Positions 44,459 through 53,702 of a DNA stretch of 64,000 nt are shown piece by piece. Below the pieces are notes generated by a model, which was not told where the DNA came from, did not search any database, and worked only from the letters and a program-made list of their open reading frames with translations. Made by a program: the position numbers and the translations under genes. The stretch is from Methylobacterium sp. J-067 (GTDB lineage: Bacteria > Pseudomonadota > Alphaproteobacteria > Rhizobiales > Beijerinckiaceae): positions 61,835-125,834 of the forward strand of contig NZ_JAKSXZ010000123.1 of the NCBI RefSeq assembly GCF_022829465.1, in the 5' to 3' direction. Each line of letters begins with the position of its first letter. Positions within the stretch are counted from its first letter, which is position 1.

Positions 44459-47203
44459 TCAGCCCTCGATCAGGCTGCGGATGCGCGCGGCCAGGGTGTC
44501 GAGGGAGAAGGGCTTGGTAAGCACCTGCGTGCCGGGGGCGAGGTGGCCGTGGTTGAGGGCCGCGTTCTCGGCATAGCCGGTGATGAACAGCACCTTCAGG
44601 TCCGGGCGGCTCAGCCGTCCGGCATCGGCCATCTGCCGCCCGTTCATCCCGCCCGGCAGGCCGACATCGGTGACGAGGAGGTCGATCCGCGCGTCCGACT
44701 GCAGCACATTCAGGCCGGACGGGCCATCCGCCGCCTCGAGAGCGGCGTAGCCGAGGTCGCCCAGCACCTCGGCGACCAGCATCCGCACGGTCGGCTCGTC
44801 GTCGACCACCAGCACCGTCTCGCCGGCCTTGGCCTGGGCCGCCTCCACCTGCGCGGGGATCTCGTCCGGCTCCTCGGCCTCCCCGAGATGGCGGGGCAGG
44901 TAGAGGCAGACCCTCGTGCCCTGCCCGACCTCGGAATAGATCCGCGCCTGCCCGCCCGACTGGCGGACGAAGCCGTAGATCATCGACAGGCCGAGCCCCG
45001 TCCCCTCGCCGAGGGGCTTCGTGGTGAAGAACGGGTCGAAGGCCTTGGCGACGATGGACGGCGCCATGCCGGTGCCGTTGTCCGAGACGCAGAGCGAGAC
45101 GTACTGGCCGGGCTCGACGTCGCGCTCGGCGGCGGCGCGGGGATCGAGCCAGCGGTTGCAGGTCTCGATCACGATGCGCCCGCCCTCCGGCATCGCGTCG
45201 CGGGCATTGATGCAGAGGTTGAGGAGGGCGTTCTCCAGCTGGCTCGGGTCGACCAGCGTCGGCCAGAGGCCGCCCGCCGCCGCCACCTCCACCGCGACGG
45301 AGGGCCCGACCGTGCGGCGGACCAGATCCTCCATCCCCGCCACGAGGCGGTTCACGTCGGTGGGCTTCGGGTCCAGCGTCTGGCGGCGGGAGAAGGCGAG
45401 CAGCCGGTGCGTCAGGGCCGCCGCGCGCTTGGCCGCCCCCTGCGCCGCGCCGATGTAGCGGTCGAGCTCCCCGGTGCGGCCCTGGAGCAGGCGGGTCTGC
45501 ATCATCTCCAGGGAGCCGACGATGCCGGCGAGCATGTTGTTGAAGTCGTGGGCGAGGCCGCCGGTGAGCTGGCCCACCGCCTCCATCTTCTGCGCCTGCC
45601 GCAGGGCCTCCTCAGTGCGGGCCAGGGCCTCGGCGCGTTCGCGCTCGGCGGTGATGTCGCGGCCGACGGCGTTGATCAACCCCTCGCTCGGCCGCGTCGA
45701 CCACGCGATCCAGCGGTAGCCGCCGTCGCGGGCCCGGTAGCGGTTGTCGAACCGGGCATGCGACATCCCGCAGGAGAGGTCGCGCGCCCCCTCCAGGCTG
45801 CGTGCCACATCCTCGGGATGGACGAGGTCGAACAGGTTGCGGCCGAGAAGCTCGTCCTCGCGCCAGCCCAGGATCTCCATCCAGGCCGGGTTCACGGCGG
45901 TGACGATGCCCTCGAAGGTGCAGCGGAGCATCAGGTCGCGGGAGAGCTGCCACAGGGCGTTGCGGTCGGCGGTGCGCTCGGCCACCAGCCGCTCCAGGGC
46001 CACCGCCCGACGCTTGCCCTCGTCGATGTCGGCATTGGTGCCGACCCAGCGCGCGATCGCCCCGGCTGCGTCGCGGATCGGCTCGGCGCGGACGAGGAAC
46101 CAGCGGAAAGTCCCGTCCGCCCGGCGCAGGCGCATCTCGTGCTGATAGACGGTGCCCGTGGCGAGGGCGTGGGACCACTCCGCCGCGGCCGCCGGCAGGT
46201 CCTCCGGGTGGACGGCCTGACGCCACCCGTCCAGCCCTTCGAGGAGGCCGGGCGCGAGGCCGGTGTAGTCGTAGGTCTGCGCGTTGAACCATGTGAGCGT
46301 CCCGTCCGGGCGGCCCGACCAGACATGGTTCGGGATCGCCTCGGCCAGGATGCGGAACTGCTCGTCGCTCTCGCGCAGGCGTGCCTCGGCGCGCTTGCGC
46401 TCGGTGATGTCGCGGAACAGCACCGAGACCTGCCGGCGGCAGGCCGGCTCCACCCGCGCCGCCGAGACCTCGATGTGCCGCCCGACGGTGACGAAGGCCC
46501 GCTCGAACCGGATCGGCACCCCGTTGCGCAGCACCCCGCCGTAGAGGTCGAGCCAGCCCTCGGCCTCGTCCGGCGCGATCTCGCGCAGGCGCTTGCCGAC
46601 GATGTCGGGGATGCCGGTATGCCGCTGGTAGCCGGAATTGGCGACGACGTGGACGTAGTCGCTCAGGGGGCCGTCCGGCCCATCGATGAACTCGATGATG
46701 CAGAACCCGTCGTCCACCGCCTCGAACAGGGCGCGGTAGCGCTGCTCGCTCTCGGCCAGGGCGTCGCGGACGGCGCGCTTCTCGGTGATGTCGCGGGCGA
46801 TGCCCTGGAACAGGACGGGGTGGCCGTCCGCGTCGCGCTCGATCTCGCCCCGGCGGGCGATCCAGCGGATCTCCCCGGTGTCGGGGCGGCGGATCCGGTA
46901 CTCCACGTCCTTCGGCGGCTCGCCGCTGCGGCGGCTCTCGGCGGTGGAGGCGAGGTGCCTGTCCTGGGCCAGGACGAGGTTCTCGAAGGCCTCGGCCGGG
47001 TAACTCTCCCGCTCCGGCATTCCGTAGAGCCGGCAGAAATGCGGGGTCGGGTAGAGGGTCCCGTCCGCGATGCTCACCGAGAACAGGCCGATGCCCACGG
47101 CCTCCTGCGCCCGCAGCAGCCGCGCCTCGGCGACGCGCAGGGCGTCCTCCGCCTTCAGGGCGGGGGAGCGGCGGGGGAGCCTGTCTGAGGTGGGCCTGTC
47201 CAT
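44459..47203 (-). CDS. Four-PAS hybrid sensor histidine kinase with C-terminal receiver
   Basis: A 914-aa soluble signalling protein. Four PAS domains span about 27-145, 152-270, 280-397 and 410-520, each ending in a PAC-type RDITE/ADIDE segment. The dimerisation domain has the phospho-His552 in GGLAHDFNNMLAGIVG; ATPase boxes are NLCINARDAMPEGG, DNGTGMAPSI, and GEGTGLGLSMIYGFVRQSGG. The receiver (about 795-912) has VVDDEP and phospho-Asp846 in LLVTDVGLPG, with TKPF Lys at the end. No membrane segment is seen, so the signal is cytoplasmic (light, redox or ligand in PAS). It probably hands phosphate to a separate phosphotransfer or regulator outside this window. Confidence 0.93.
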   Translation of the reverse strand: MDRPTSDRLPRRSPALKAEDALRVAEARLLRAQEAVGIGLFSVSIADGTLYPTPHFCRLYGMPERESYPAEAFENLVLAQDRHLASTAESRRSGEPPKDVEYRIRRPDTGEIRWIARRGEIERDADGHPVLFQGIARDITEKRAVRDALAESEQRYRALFEAVDDGFCIIEFIDGPDGPLSDYVHVVANSGYQRHTGIPDIVGKRLREIAPDEAEGWLDLYGGVLRNGVPIRFERAFVTVGRHIEVSAARVEPACRRQVSVLFRDITERKRAEARLRESDEQFRILAEAIPNHVWSGRPDGTLTWFNAQTYDYTGLAPGLLEGLDGWRQAVHPEDLPAAAAEWSHALATGTVYQHEMRLRRADGTFRWFLVRAEPIRDAAGAIARWVGTNADIDEGKRRAVALERLVAERTADRNALWQLSRDLMLRCTFEGIVTAVNPAWMEILGWREDELLGRNLFDLVHPEDVARSLEGARDLSCGMSHARFDNRYRARDGGYRWIAWSTRPSEGLINAVGRDITAERERAEALARTEEALRQAQKMEAVGQLTGGLAHDFNNMLAGIVGSLEMMQTRLLQGRTGELDRYIGAAQGAAKRAAALTHRLLAFSRRQTLDPKPTDVNRLVAGMEDLVRRTVGPSVAVEVAAAGGLWPTLVDPSQLENALLNLCINARDAMPEGGRIVIETCNRWLDPRAAAERDVEPGQYVSLCVSDNGTGMAPSIVAKAFDPFFTTKPLGEGTGLGLSMIYGFVRQSGGQARIYSEVGQGTRVCLYLPRHLGEAEEPDEIPAQVEAAQAKAGETVLVVDDEPTVRMLVAEVLGDLGYAALEAADGPSGLNVLQSDARIDLLVTDVGLPGGMNGRQMADAGRLSRPDLKVLFITGYAENAALNHGHLAPGTQVLTKPFSLDTLAARIRSLIEG

Positions 47204-47684
47204 GCGGTTGCGCAGCCGGAAACTCCGTCCCGTCCTACCGCACAAGCCTTACCGAATCAGGCTTGGCCGGTGCGGGGCCGCCGGTTGGCCGGGGAACTCG
47301 CCTTTTGGTTGTATGTCGAGCCATTTTTCAATGAGGTCGCACAAATCGGCGGCTGCTTTTGATCCATGTAATTGTCGCCTCGGCCCGAGTGGATCACCGT
47401 CACAGTGCCGGACTTGTCCGGCCGGTCCCGCCGACTTTGGCATCCCCCCGTTCATGGTCGGTGGGACCGTCACCTCCGGGGGACGCGGTCGCCCGGCCGG
47501 ATGGGCGTTTTCAAGCCATTCCCGTTATAACTTTAAGTTGTATTGTCGTGTCTCCCACGTCGGGCTGACGGGCCTCATTCCCGCAAAAGTAGAGATTGAT
47601 TAGGACTCAGCGTGGCATTGTAAAACGACTTCCGGCGGGAGATCGGAATCATGCCATTCGACGGGCGTCTCAGCGCCGGCCGCC
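47204..47684. other. 481-bp intergenic region between the hybrid kinase and the HD-GYP gene
   Basis: No convincing gene; short frames here lack ribosome-binding sites and codon bias. It contains a perfect inverted repeat CAAGCCT-TACCGAATC-AGGCTTG (47243-47265) and a hairpin CCGGAC-TT-GTCCGG (47408-47421), and an AT-rich stretch near 47520-47610 that may hold the promoter of the HD-GYP gene. It must carry divergent promoters. Confidence 0.6.
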
Positions 47685-48749
47685 ATGTCTGAGCTTCTAC
47701 TGATCAGCGACGACCTTCGTCATTCCGAGCGCCTCGCCCGGGGCTTCGACGACCCGCGCTCCTGCCACCTCCACGACCTCTACGACGCGGAGCCGCCCTC
47801 CGGGCGCCCGTCCCTCATCGTCAGCGACGTGAAGGACCTGACCTCCGACGCGCTGGTGCGCCTGCGCCGCTGCCTCGACGCGGTGCACGGCCAGGGCGTG
47901 CCGCACATCCTCCTCGTCCACGGCCATGCCGCCCGCGCCGAGGTCCAGGCGCGGCTGCTCGGCGCCGAGACCCTTCCCGCGGCCAAGGCCCTGCGCCTCC
48001 TGCCGGTGCGGGTGCGCGACCGCGCCGGGCCGTTTCCCCCCCAGCCCGCCTCGGCGAGCGCGCGCCGCCATGCGAGCGAGGCCGGGCGCTACCTCGACGC
48101 GGTGTTCTTCTCCGGCGAGGCGCTGACGCCCGACCTCGCCGACACCGGCACCGAACTCGTCGCCCAGGCGATCCACGAGACCGGCATCGCGGACTGGGTC
48201 CGGGCGGTGCAGCGCTTCGATGACGTGACCCACCAGCACATCCTGCTGGTCGCGGGGCTCTCGGCCGCCTTCGCCTACGCTCTGGGGCTGAACGCCGCCG
48301 ACCGCCACCATCTCGCCAAGGCGGCGCTGCTGCACGATGTCGGCAAGACGCGGATTCCCGCCGCCATCCTCAACAAGCCGGGGCGCCTCGACCCGGACGA
48401 ATTGCAGGTGATGCGCACGCACGCGGCCATCGGCCATGCGATGCTCGCGAATTCCGGCTTCGACGCGGCGACGCTCGCCGTCGTCCGCTCCCACCACGAG
48501 ATGCTCGACGGCTCCGGCTATCCGGACGGCCTGCGCGACCGGGAGATCCCCGACCGCGTGCGCCTCGTGACCATCAGCGACATCTACGCCGCCCTGATCG
48601 AGCGGCGTCCCTACAAGTCCGCCATGTCCGAAGCGGCGGCCCTCGCGATCATCGAGTCGATGGCGGGCCGGCTGGACGCGGATCTCGTGCGCGCCTTCCG
48701 GCCGGTGGCGGACGCATTCGACGCGGCGGCCATGGGGGCGACGGCATGA
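47685..48749 (+). CDS. HD-GYP domain phosphodiesterase with degenerate receiver-like N-terminus
   Basis: A 354-aa protein that probably hydrolyses c-di-GMP. The first 110 residues look like a receiver fold without a clear phospho-Asp pocket (LLLISDDLRHSERLARGF, SLIVSDVK). The HD-GYP core has LLHDVGKTRIP (His217-Asp218) and HHEMLDGSGYPDGL (270-283), so metal and GYP residues are intact. The gene ends in ATGA, overlapping the PilZ gene, so the two are co-translated. Confidence 0.92.
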   Translation: MSELLLISDDLRHSERLARGFDDPRSCHLHDLYDAEPPSGRPSLIVSDVKDLTSDALVRLRRCLDAVHGQGVPHILLVHGHAARAEVQARLLGAETLPAAKALRLLPVRVRDRAGPFPPQPASASARRHASEAGRYLDAVFFSGEALTPDLADTGTELVAQAIHETGIADWVRAVQRFDDVTHQHILLVAGLSAAFAYALGLNAADRHHLAKAALLHDVGKTRIPAAILNKPGRLDPDELQVMRTHAAIGHAMLANSGFDAATLAVVRSHHEMLDGSGYPDGLRDREIPDRVRLVTISDIYAALIERRPYKSAMSEAAALAIIESMAGRLDADLVRAFRPVADAFDAAAMGATA

Positions 48750-49144
48750 CGAACGCCAGCGACAACGCCAGCGATCTGGACCTCATGTTCCGCGACGTGC
48801 GCCGCGAGGAGCGCAAGGAGACCAACTGGATCGCCAAGATCCGCCTGTTCGACGGGCAGGAGATCGCGACCTCGGTGAAGGACATCTCGGCCTCCGGCGC
48901 GCGGCTCGCGGTGCCGGAGGGCATGGAGCTTCCCGAACGCTTCATGTTCCGGGTGATCGGGCGGGACTTCGTCTGCGCGGTGAAGGTGGTGTGGCGGCGC
49001 GGCTCCCATGTGGGCGTGCAGATCGAGCGGGTCGGCAAGCTGGAGGCGAAGGCGGTCAAGCAGCCCGAGCCGGAGGCCGCCGTGCCCGAGACGAGCGGGG
49101 GCGCCATCCGCGGCCTGCGCGGCAGCCGGATCTCGGCGTTCTGA
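48746..49144 (+). CDS. PilZ-domain c-di-GMP-binding protein
   Basis: A 132-aa single PilZ domain. The two binding motifs are present: RREERK (RxxxR) near residue 19 and VKDISASGARL ((D/N)xSxxG) near residue 45. PilZ proteins bind c-di-GMP and act on partners in motility, exopolysaccharide or protein interactions. The start overlaps the HD-GYP stop. The tail (GGAIRGLRGSRISAF) is basic. The target is unknown. Confidence 0.92.
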   Translation: MTNASDNASDLDLMFRDVRREERKETNWIAKIRLFDGQEIATSVKDISASGARLAVPEGMELPERFMFRVIGRDFVCAVKVVWRRGSHVGVQIERVGKLEAKAVKQPEPEAAVPETSGGAIRGLRGSRISAF

Positions 49145-49193
49145 CCGCACCGGCCCGGCGTGCTAGGGCGGGACCGCGACGGCGGACGGGACG

Positions 49194-49514
49194 ATGGCGC
49201 GGCTCAGCATTCGGATCGACATCCGGCCGGATTTCCGGATCGGGCCGGGGAAGGTGGCGCTCCTGGAGGGAATCGCCGAACACGGTTCGATCGCGGCGGC
49301 CGGGCGGGCGCTCGGCATGTCCTACCGCCGGGCGTGGCTCCTCGTGGAGGCCATGAACACCGGCTTCGGGCGCCCCGTGGTGGAGGCGCAGACCGGCGGT
49401 CGCGCCGGCGGCGGCGCCCGCCTGTCGGACCTCGGCGCGGACATCGTCATACGCTACCGGGCCATCGAGCGGGCGGCAGAGACCGCCGCCGCGCCGTTCC
49501 TCGACGGGCTCTAG
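49194..49514 (+). CDS. ModE-like winged-helix DNA-binding protein without molybdate-binding domain
   Basis: A 106-aa LysR/ModE-type winged helix-turn-helix: IGPGKVALLEGIAEHGSIAAAGRALGMSYRRAWLLVEAMNTGFGRPVVEAQTGGRAGGGARLSDLG matches the DNA-binding domain of ModE. The TOBE/MOP molybdate-binding domains of full-length ModE are missing. Such short proteins occur in alphaproteobacteria; the effector may be another partner. Its stop shares the bases CTAG with the convergent ybdK stop. Confidence 0.85.
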   Translation: MARLSIRIDIRPDFRIGPGKVALLEGIAEHGSIAAAGRALGMSYRRAWLLVEAMNTGFGRPVVEAQTGGRAGGGARLSDLGADIVIRYRAIERAAETAAAPFLDGL

Positions 49515-50629
49515 ACCACCGCTCCGGCGATCCAGTCCACCGCCGCCGCGAGCGCGCCGCGCTCGTCCCGGCCGGCGGCGCGGGCCGCTTCGTAGGCCGC
49601 GATCTGGCGGTCGGCGCTGGTGCCCTCCGCGACGATGGCGCGGGCGCGGGCGACGTCCCGCTCGCAGCCGAGCGCCTTCGCATCCTCCGCGATCAGGGCG
49701 AGCACCGTCTCCAGGGCGTCGGCGAACGGAACCGCGTCGCCCCGCGCCTCGTCGATCAGTTCGGCGCGGATGCCGTCGCGCTGGGCGCGCCACAGGTTCT
49801 CGCCGGCAATCGCCCGCGACACGCCGTCGAGCCCGGCATTGAGGTCGGGCCGGCGCACGCAGAGCCGCACGAGGCAGCGGAACAGGGCGGCGAGGCAGAA
49901 GGAATCGTCGAGCCGCGTGCAGGCGTCGGCGATGCGCAGTTCCAGCGTCGGGAACTTGATCGAGGGCCGCAGCGACCACCACAGATAGCTCGCATCCGCG
50001 ATGGCGCCCGCGCGGGTCAGGATCGCCACGAGGCGATCATGGGCGGCGGCGTCCGCGAAGATCTCGGGGAAGCCGGTGCGGGGCATCTCCCCGAACACGC
50101 AGAGCCGGTAAGCGCGCATCCCCGTCGCCTCCCCCTGCCAGAAGGGCGAGGAGGCCGAGAGGGCGAGCAGCAGCGGCTGGAACGGCAGGAGCCGGTTCAT
50201 CAGGTCGATCCGCGCGTCGGGATCGGGCACCTCGACATGGACATGCATGCCGCAGATCAGCGCCCGGCGGGCGGCCATGCCGAGATCCGACAGGATGTCC
50301 TGATAGCGCTCGCCGTCCGAGGCGGTCTGGCTCCGGCGCCGGGCCAGGGGCTGGGTGCCGCAGGAGAGGAGCGCGAGCCCGTGGTTCGCCGCGATTGCCT
50401 GCAAGCGGGCGCGCTGGCCGCCGAGATTCGCCCGCGCCGCGTCCATCGCCGTCAGCGGCGGGGTGCACAATTCGATCTGCGCCGCGACCAGTTCCCGCCC
50501 GGTCTCGGGCAGGCCCGCCGCCGCCTCGGCGTGGAAGGCCGCAAGGTCGCCCTGCGGCGTGTCGCGGGTGGCGGCGTCGGCGAGGAAGTATTCCTCCTCG
50601 ATGCCGAAGCCGTAGGGATGGTCGTTCAT
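49511..50629 (-). CDS. ybdK: GCS2-family carboxylate-amine ligase (YbdK type)
   Basis: A 372-aa ATP-dependent ligase of the glutamate-cysteine ligase type 2 fold, joining a carboxylate to an amine, weakly gamma-glutamylcysteine in E. coli YbdK. Marks are FGIEEEYFLAD (ATP/substrate site), CGMHVHVEVPDP, and SLRPSIKFPTLELRIADACTRLDDS. The start ATG overlaps the DHFR-type stop (ATGA), so it is coupled to that gene. The true substrate is unknown; context suggests a cofactor-related amide (inference). Confidence 0.88.
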   Translation of the reverse strand: MNDHPYGFGIEEEYFLADAATRDTPQGDLAAFHAEAAAGLPETGRELVAAQIELCTPPLTAMDAARANLGGQRARLQAIAANHGLALLSCGTQPLARRRSQTASDGERYQDILSDLGMAARRALICGMHVHVEVPDPDARIDLMNRLLPFQPLLLALSASSPFWQGEATGMRAYRLCVFGEMPRTGFPEIFADAAAHDRLVAILTRAGAIADASYLWWSLRPSIKFPTLELRIADACTRLDDSFCLAALFRCLVRLCVRRPDLNAGLDGVSRAIAGENLWRAQRDGIRAELIDEARGDAVPFADALETVLALIAEDAKALGCERDVARARAIVAEGTSADRQIAAYEAARAAGRDERGALAAAVDWIAGAVV

Positions 50630-51036
50630 GTCCGCCTCAGGGCGCCGCCGACGAGCCAGGCGGGGTCGAACCAGCGGTCGGCCTCGCCGTCGTAGGGCAG
50701 GCGGGTGATGTCCCAGTTCTGGATGTAGCGCGCATAGACGTTCCACACCGCGATGCCGCCGCCGACGAAGATCCGTCGTCCGGGATAGCGCGCGAGGACC
50801 GCCTCGGGATCCTCGTGCGAGCGGATCACGTCGATGGTGCGGTCGCGGAAGGCGAACTCGGGCACGGACGCGATGGTCTTCGGGCCGGCGATGAGCACGT
50901 GGCCCTGCGTCTCGGCGAAGAACCGCGTCACGTCCTCGACGTAGAGCGGATCGGTGTTGCCCTCCCAGGGCAGGCGCCCGTCCAGGCCGAGCTGGCCCCG
51001 CTGCCCGATGGCGCACATCGCCCGCACGTCGATCAT
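50626..51036 (-). CDS. dmrA: DHFR-fold reductase, probably dihydromethanopterin reductase DmrA
   Basis: A 136-aa protein of the dihydrofolate reductase fold, shorter than ordinary DHFR (about 160) but the right size for the 15-kDa DmrA of Methylobacterium extorquens, which reduces dihydromethanopterin to tetrahydromethanopterin, the carrier for formaldehyde oxidation in methylotrophs. Visible are MCAIGQRGQLGLDGRLPWEG, the acidic residue in DPLYVEDVTRFF, LIAGPKTIAS, and IFVGGGIAVWNVYARYIQNW. The start ATG follows GGAGGAACCGA. The ybdK gene is translationally coupled downstream. Plain DHFR (FolA) or a deazaflavin/pterin reductase is the main alternative; the short length and host context favour DmrA. 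Confidence 0.68.
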   Translation of the reverse strand: MIDVRAMCAIGQRGQLGLDGRLPWEGNTDPLYVEDVTRFFAETQGHVLIAGPKTIASVPEFAFRDRTIDVIRSHEDPEAVLARYPGRRIFVGGGIAVWNVYARYIQNWDITRLPYDGEADRWFDPAWLVGGALRRT

Positions 51037-51243
51037 TCGGTTCCTCCCGCCCCTGATGTTCCATAGCCGGGCCGAGGGCGCCCGGCAAAGGGCGTCGGGT
51101 CGGGCTTAATCTTTCACCGCACCGAAGGCTGGAACTATAAGTGCGAACCTTTCAAGTCCTTCATAGTCAAACGCACCGTTAACGCCCTACGTCGTAATAC
51201 CTGTCATCTCTGGCCGAAGGTCGTTCCGGCTCCGGGTCTGGTC

Positions 51244-52935
51244 ATGCGCTCCTTTAACGATCTGAAGCTCATCGCGAAGCTAGCCCTGCCGGCGGGGCTC
51301 GTCCTGCTCATGGCGGCGGGGCTCCTGCTCATGGCCCGCTCCGGCCTCGACACCCTGCGCGGGGCCACGGACGAGATCGTCGATGGCCAGGTGAACCGGG
51401 TCGTCGCCGCCCTCCGCATCGCGGACGCCCTCAACGCGGCGACCATCGCGCAGAAGGGCGTGATCGTGGAGGGCAGCGGCGACGTGCTGCAGACGCTGGC
51501 CGAGAAGCACAAGGAGGCCGAGCTGCGGGCGGGCCGGGAGGCCGAACGCCTCGTGTCCCTCGCCGCCGACGCGGCGCAGCGGGGGCAGGACGAGGCCGCC
51601 CGCGACGCCGTGAAGGGCTACCTCGCCTTCTCCGACAAGGTCGTCACCAACGCCAAGCAGGGCATGACCGACATCGCCTTCGCCATGTCCACGCAGGACG
51701 AGGCGGCCCTGCGCGCCAAGGCGCTCGCCGCCGTCGAGGCGCGGGTGACGCAGACGCTGGGCGACCTCTCGGCCGCGCGGGAGGCCGCCGCCGGGGTCGC
51801 CGCCGCCACGAAGGACCGCCTGACCTGGCTCGCGGGGCTCGGCCTCGCCGCCGCTTTCGCCCTCCTCGCGGCGATCGCGGTCTACGGCATCGCCCGCCCC
51901 CTCGCCCGGATGGCGGGGGCGATGAACGACCTCGCCGCCGGGAATCTCGGGGTAACGGTGGTCGGCACGGAGCGCCGGGACGAAATCGGCCTGCTCGCCC
52001 GCGCCCTGCAGGTGTTCAAGGACGACGCCGCCACGGCCCGCCGCCTTTCGGCCTCCGAGGCGTCGCGCAGCGAGGCCGCCGCCCGGCGCGGGGCCGCCCT
52101 CGACGGCCTCGCCCTGTCCTTCGAGGAGCGGGTCTCGGGCCTGACCCGCGCCCTCGCCTCGGCCTCGGCCGAGATGGAGGCCGCCGCCCGCGCCATGGCC
52201 GAGACCGCCGAGGACGGGACAGGCCGCACCGTCGCGGCGGGCGGGATCGCCCGGGACACCTCCGCCAGCGTCCAGACGGCAGCGGCGGCGAGCGAGGAGA
52301 TGACCGCCTCGATCCACGAGATCCTGGAGCAGGTCACGCATTCCTCGGCGATGGCCGGGCGGGCCGTGGCGGATGCCGCGCGCACCGACGCCACCGTGCA
52401 GCAGCTTTCCGCCGCCGCCCTGCGCATCGGCGAGGTGGTGCAGATGATCTCGGCCATCGCCGGCCAGACCAACCTGCTCGCCCTGAACGCGACCATCGAG
52501 GCCGCCCGCGCCGGGGAGGCCGGACGGGGCTTCGCGGTCGTGGCCGCCGAGGTGAAGGAACTCGCCGGCCAGACGGCGCGGGCCACCGAGGAGATCGGCG
52601 TGCAGGTCGGCCAGATCCAGGCGGCGACGGAGGCCGCGGTCGGCGACATCCGCCGCATCGGCGCGGCCATCGGCGAGATGTCGGAGCGGGTCGGGGGCGT
52701 CGCCGCCGCCATGGAGCAGCAGGGCAGCGCCACCGGGGAGATCGCCCGCAGCGTCGCCCACGCGGCGGACGGCACGGCGCAGGTGAGCGCCACCCTGGCG
52801 GACCTGCGCCAGGGCAGCGAGCGCACCGGCCGGGAGGCCGCGAAGGTCCTCCAGGCGGCCCGCGCCCTGTCCGAGCAGTCCGAGCGCCTCACGGGCGAGG
52901 TCGGCGACTTCCTGGCGGAGGTGAAGGCGGCGTGA
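51244..52935 (+). CDS. Methyl-accepting chemotaxis protein
   Basis: A 563-aa chemoreceptor: membrane helix 1 (about 11-31), a periplasmic helical ligand domain (about 35-195), membrane helix 2 (about 196-218), HAMP (about 218-275), and a cytoplasmic signalling hairpin with [50 protein letters not shown]. The unusual QEGTGRTV-like segment [11 protein letters not shown] near 323-335 precedes the hairpin. The ligand is unknown. No chemotaxis operon is adjacent. Confidence 0.93.
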   Translation: MRSFNDLKLIAKLALPAGLVLLMAAGLLLMARSGLDTLRGATDEIVDGQVNRVVAALRIADALNAATIAQKGVIVEGSGDVLQTLAEKHKEAELRAGREAERLVSLAADAAQRGQDEAARDAVKGYLAFSDKVVTNAKQGMTDIAFAMSTQDEAALRAKALAAVEARVTQTLGDLSAAREAAAGVAAATKDRLTWLAGLGLAAAFALLAAIAVYGIARPLARMAGAMNDLAAGNLGVTVVGTERRDEIGLLARALQVFKDDAATARRLSASEASRSEAAARRGAALDGLALSFEERVSGLTRALASASAEMEAAARAMAETAEDGTGRTVAAGGIARDTSASVQTAAAASEEMTASIHEILEQVTHSSAMAGRAVADAARTDATVQQLSAAALRIGEVVQMISAIAGQTNLLALNATIEAARAGEAGRGFAVVAAEVKELAGQTARATEEIGVQVGQIQAATEAAVGDIRRIGAAIGEMSERVGGVAAAMEQQGSATGEIARSVAHAADGTAQVSATLADLRQGSERTGREAAKVLQAARALSEQSERLTGEVGDFLAEVKAA

Positions 52936-52953
52936 GGGTGTCGCCCTCCCCGC

Positions 52954-53697
52954 TCACTCCGGGGCGCGGGGCGTCAGCAGCCGGTCCTGCCTGAAATCGT
53001 AGATCAGGCCCGTCTCCCGCCACTCCGGCGAGGCGAGGCGCACGAAATGCGGCGCCAGATCCTCCGGCGTGGGGAGGGTCTGCGGGTCCTCCCCCGGCAT
53101 GGCCGAGCGGCGCATTCGGGTGCGCAGCGCCCCGGGGCTCACCAGCATGGCGCGGATCGCCGTCGATTCGGTCTCGGCGGCGTAGCTGCGCACCAGCGCT
53201 TCCAGCGCCGCCTTCGTCACCGCGTAGGGCCCCCAATAGGCCCGGCAGGAATGCGCCGCCCCCGACGTCACGAAGATCGCCCGCCCGGCATCCGACATGC
53301 GCAGCAGCGGATCGAGCGAGCGGATCAGCCGCCAGTTGGCGGTGACGTTGATGTCCAGCGTGCTCGCCCAGATCTTCGGGTCGATATGGCCGAGCGGCAT
53401 CAGCACGCCGAGCACGCCCGCGTTGCCGATCAGGATGTCGAGCTTGCCCCAACGCTCGTGGATCGCCCCGCCGAGGCGGTCGATGGCGTCGAAATCCTTG
53501 AGGTCGAGGGGCACCAGGGTGGCGCTGCCGCCGATCCGGCGGATCTCGTCGTCGAGCTCTTCCAGCGCGCCCTGCGTGCGGGCCACCGCCACGACGTGAG
53601 CCCCCGCTTCCGCGAGGGCCAGGGCGGCGGCGCGGCCGATGCCGCGCGAGGCGCCGGTGACGACGGCGACGCGGCCGTCGAGGGACAGAGGAGCCAT
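52954..53697 (-). CDS. SDR-family dehydrogenase downstream of purF
   Basis: A 247-aa classical SDR. TGASRGIG is at 14-21, Arg40 after the second strand suggests NADP(H), and Ser145, Tyr158 and Lys162 form the active site. The C-terminal part (VSPGALRTRMRRSAMPGEDPQTL) fits the group commonly found behind purF in alphaproteobacteria. Substrate unknown. The ATG lies five bases after the purF stop, so they form one operon. Confidence 0.9.
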   Translation of the reverse strand: MAPLSLDGRVAVVTGASRGIGRAAALALAEAGAHVVAVARTQGALEELDDEIRRIGGSATLVPLDLKDFDAIDRLGGAIHERWGKLDILIGNAGVLGVLMPLGHIDPKIWASTLDINVTANWRLIRSLDPLLRMSDAGRAIFVTSGAAHSCRAYWGPYAVTKAALEALVRSYAAETESTAIRAMLVSPGALRTRMRRSAMPGEDPQTLPTPEDLAPHFVRLASPEWRETGLIYDFRQDRLLTPRAPE

Positions 53698-53702
53698 CGG
53701 GA

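Noticed and set aside
44543..47188. An 881-residue open frame opposite the hybrid kinase.
   Set aside because: It has no motif and composition typical of antisense GC-rich frames; the kinase has complete PAS, HisKA, ATPase and receiver motifs.
47249..47473. Short frames in the gap before the HD-GYP gene.
   Set aside because: They lack ribosome-binding sites, codon bias and any recognisable domain.
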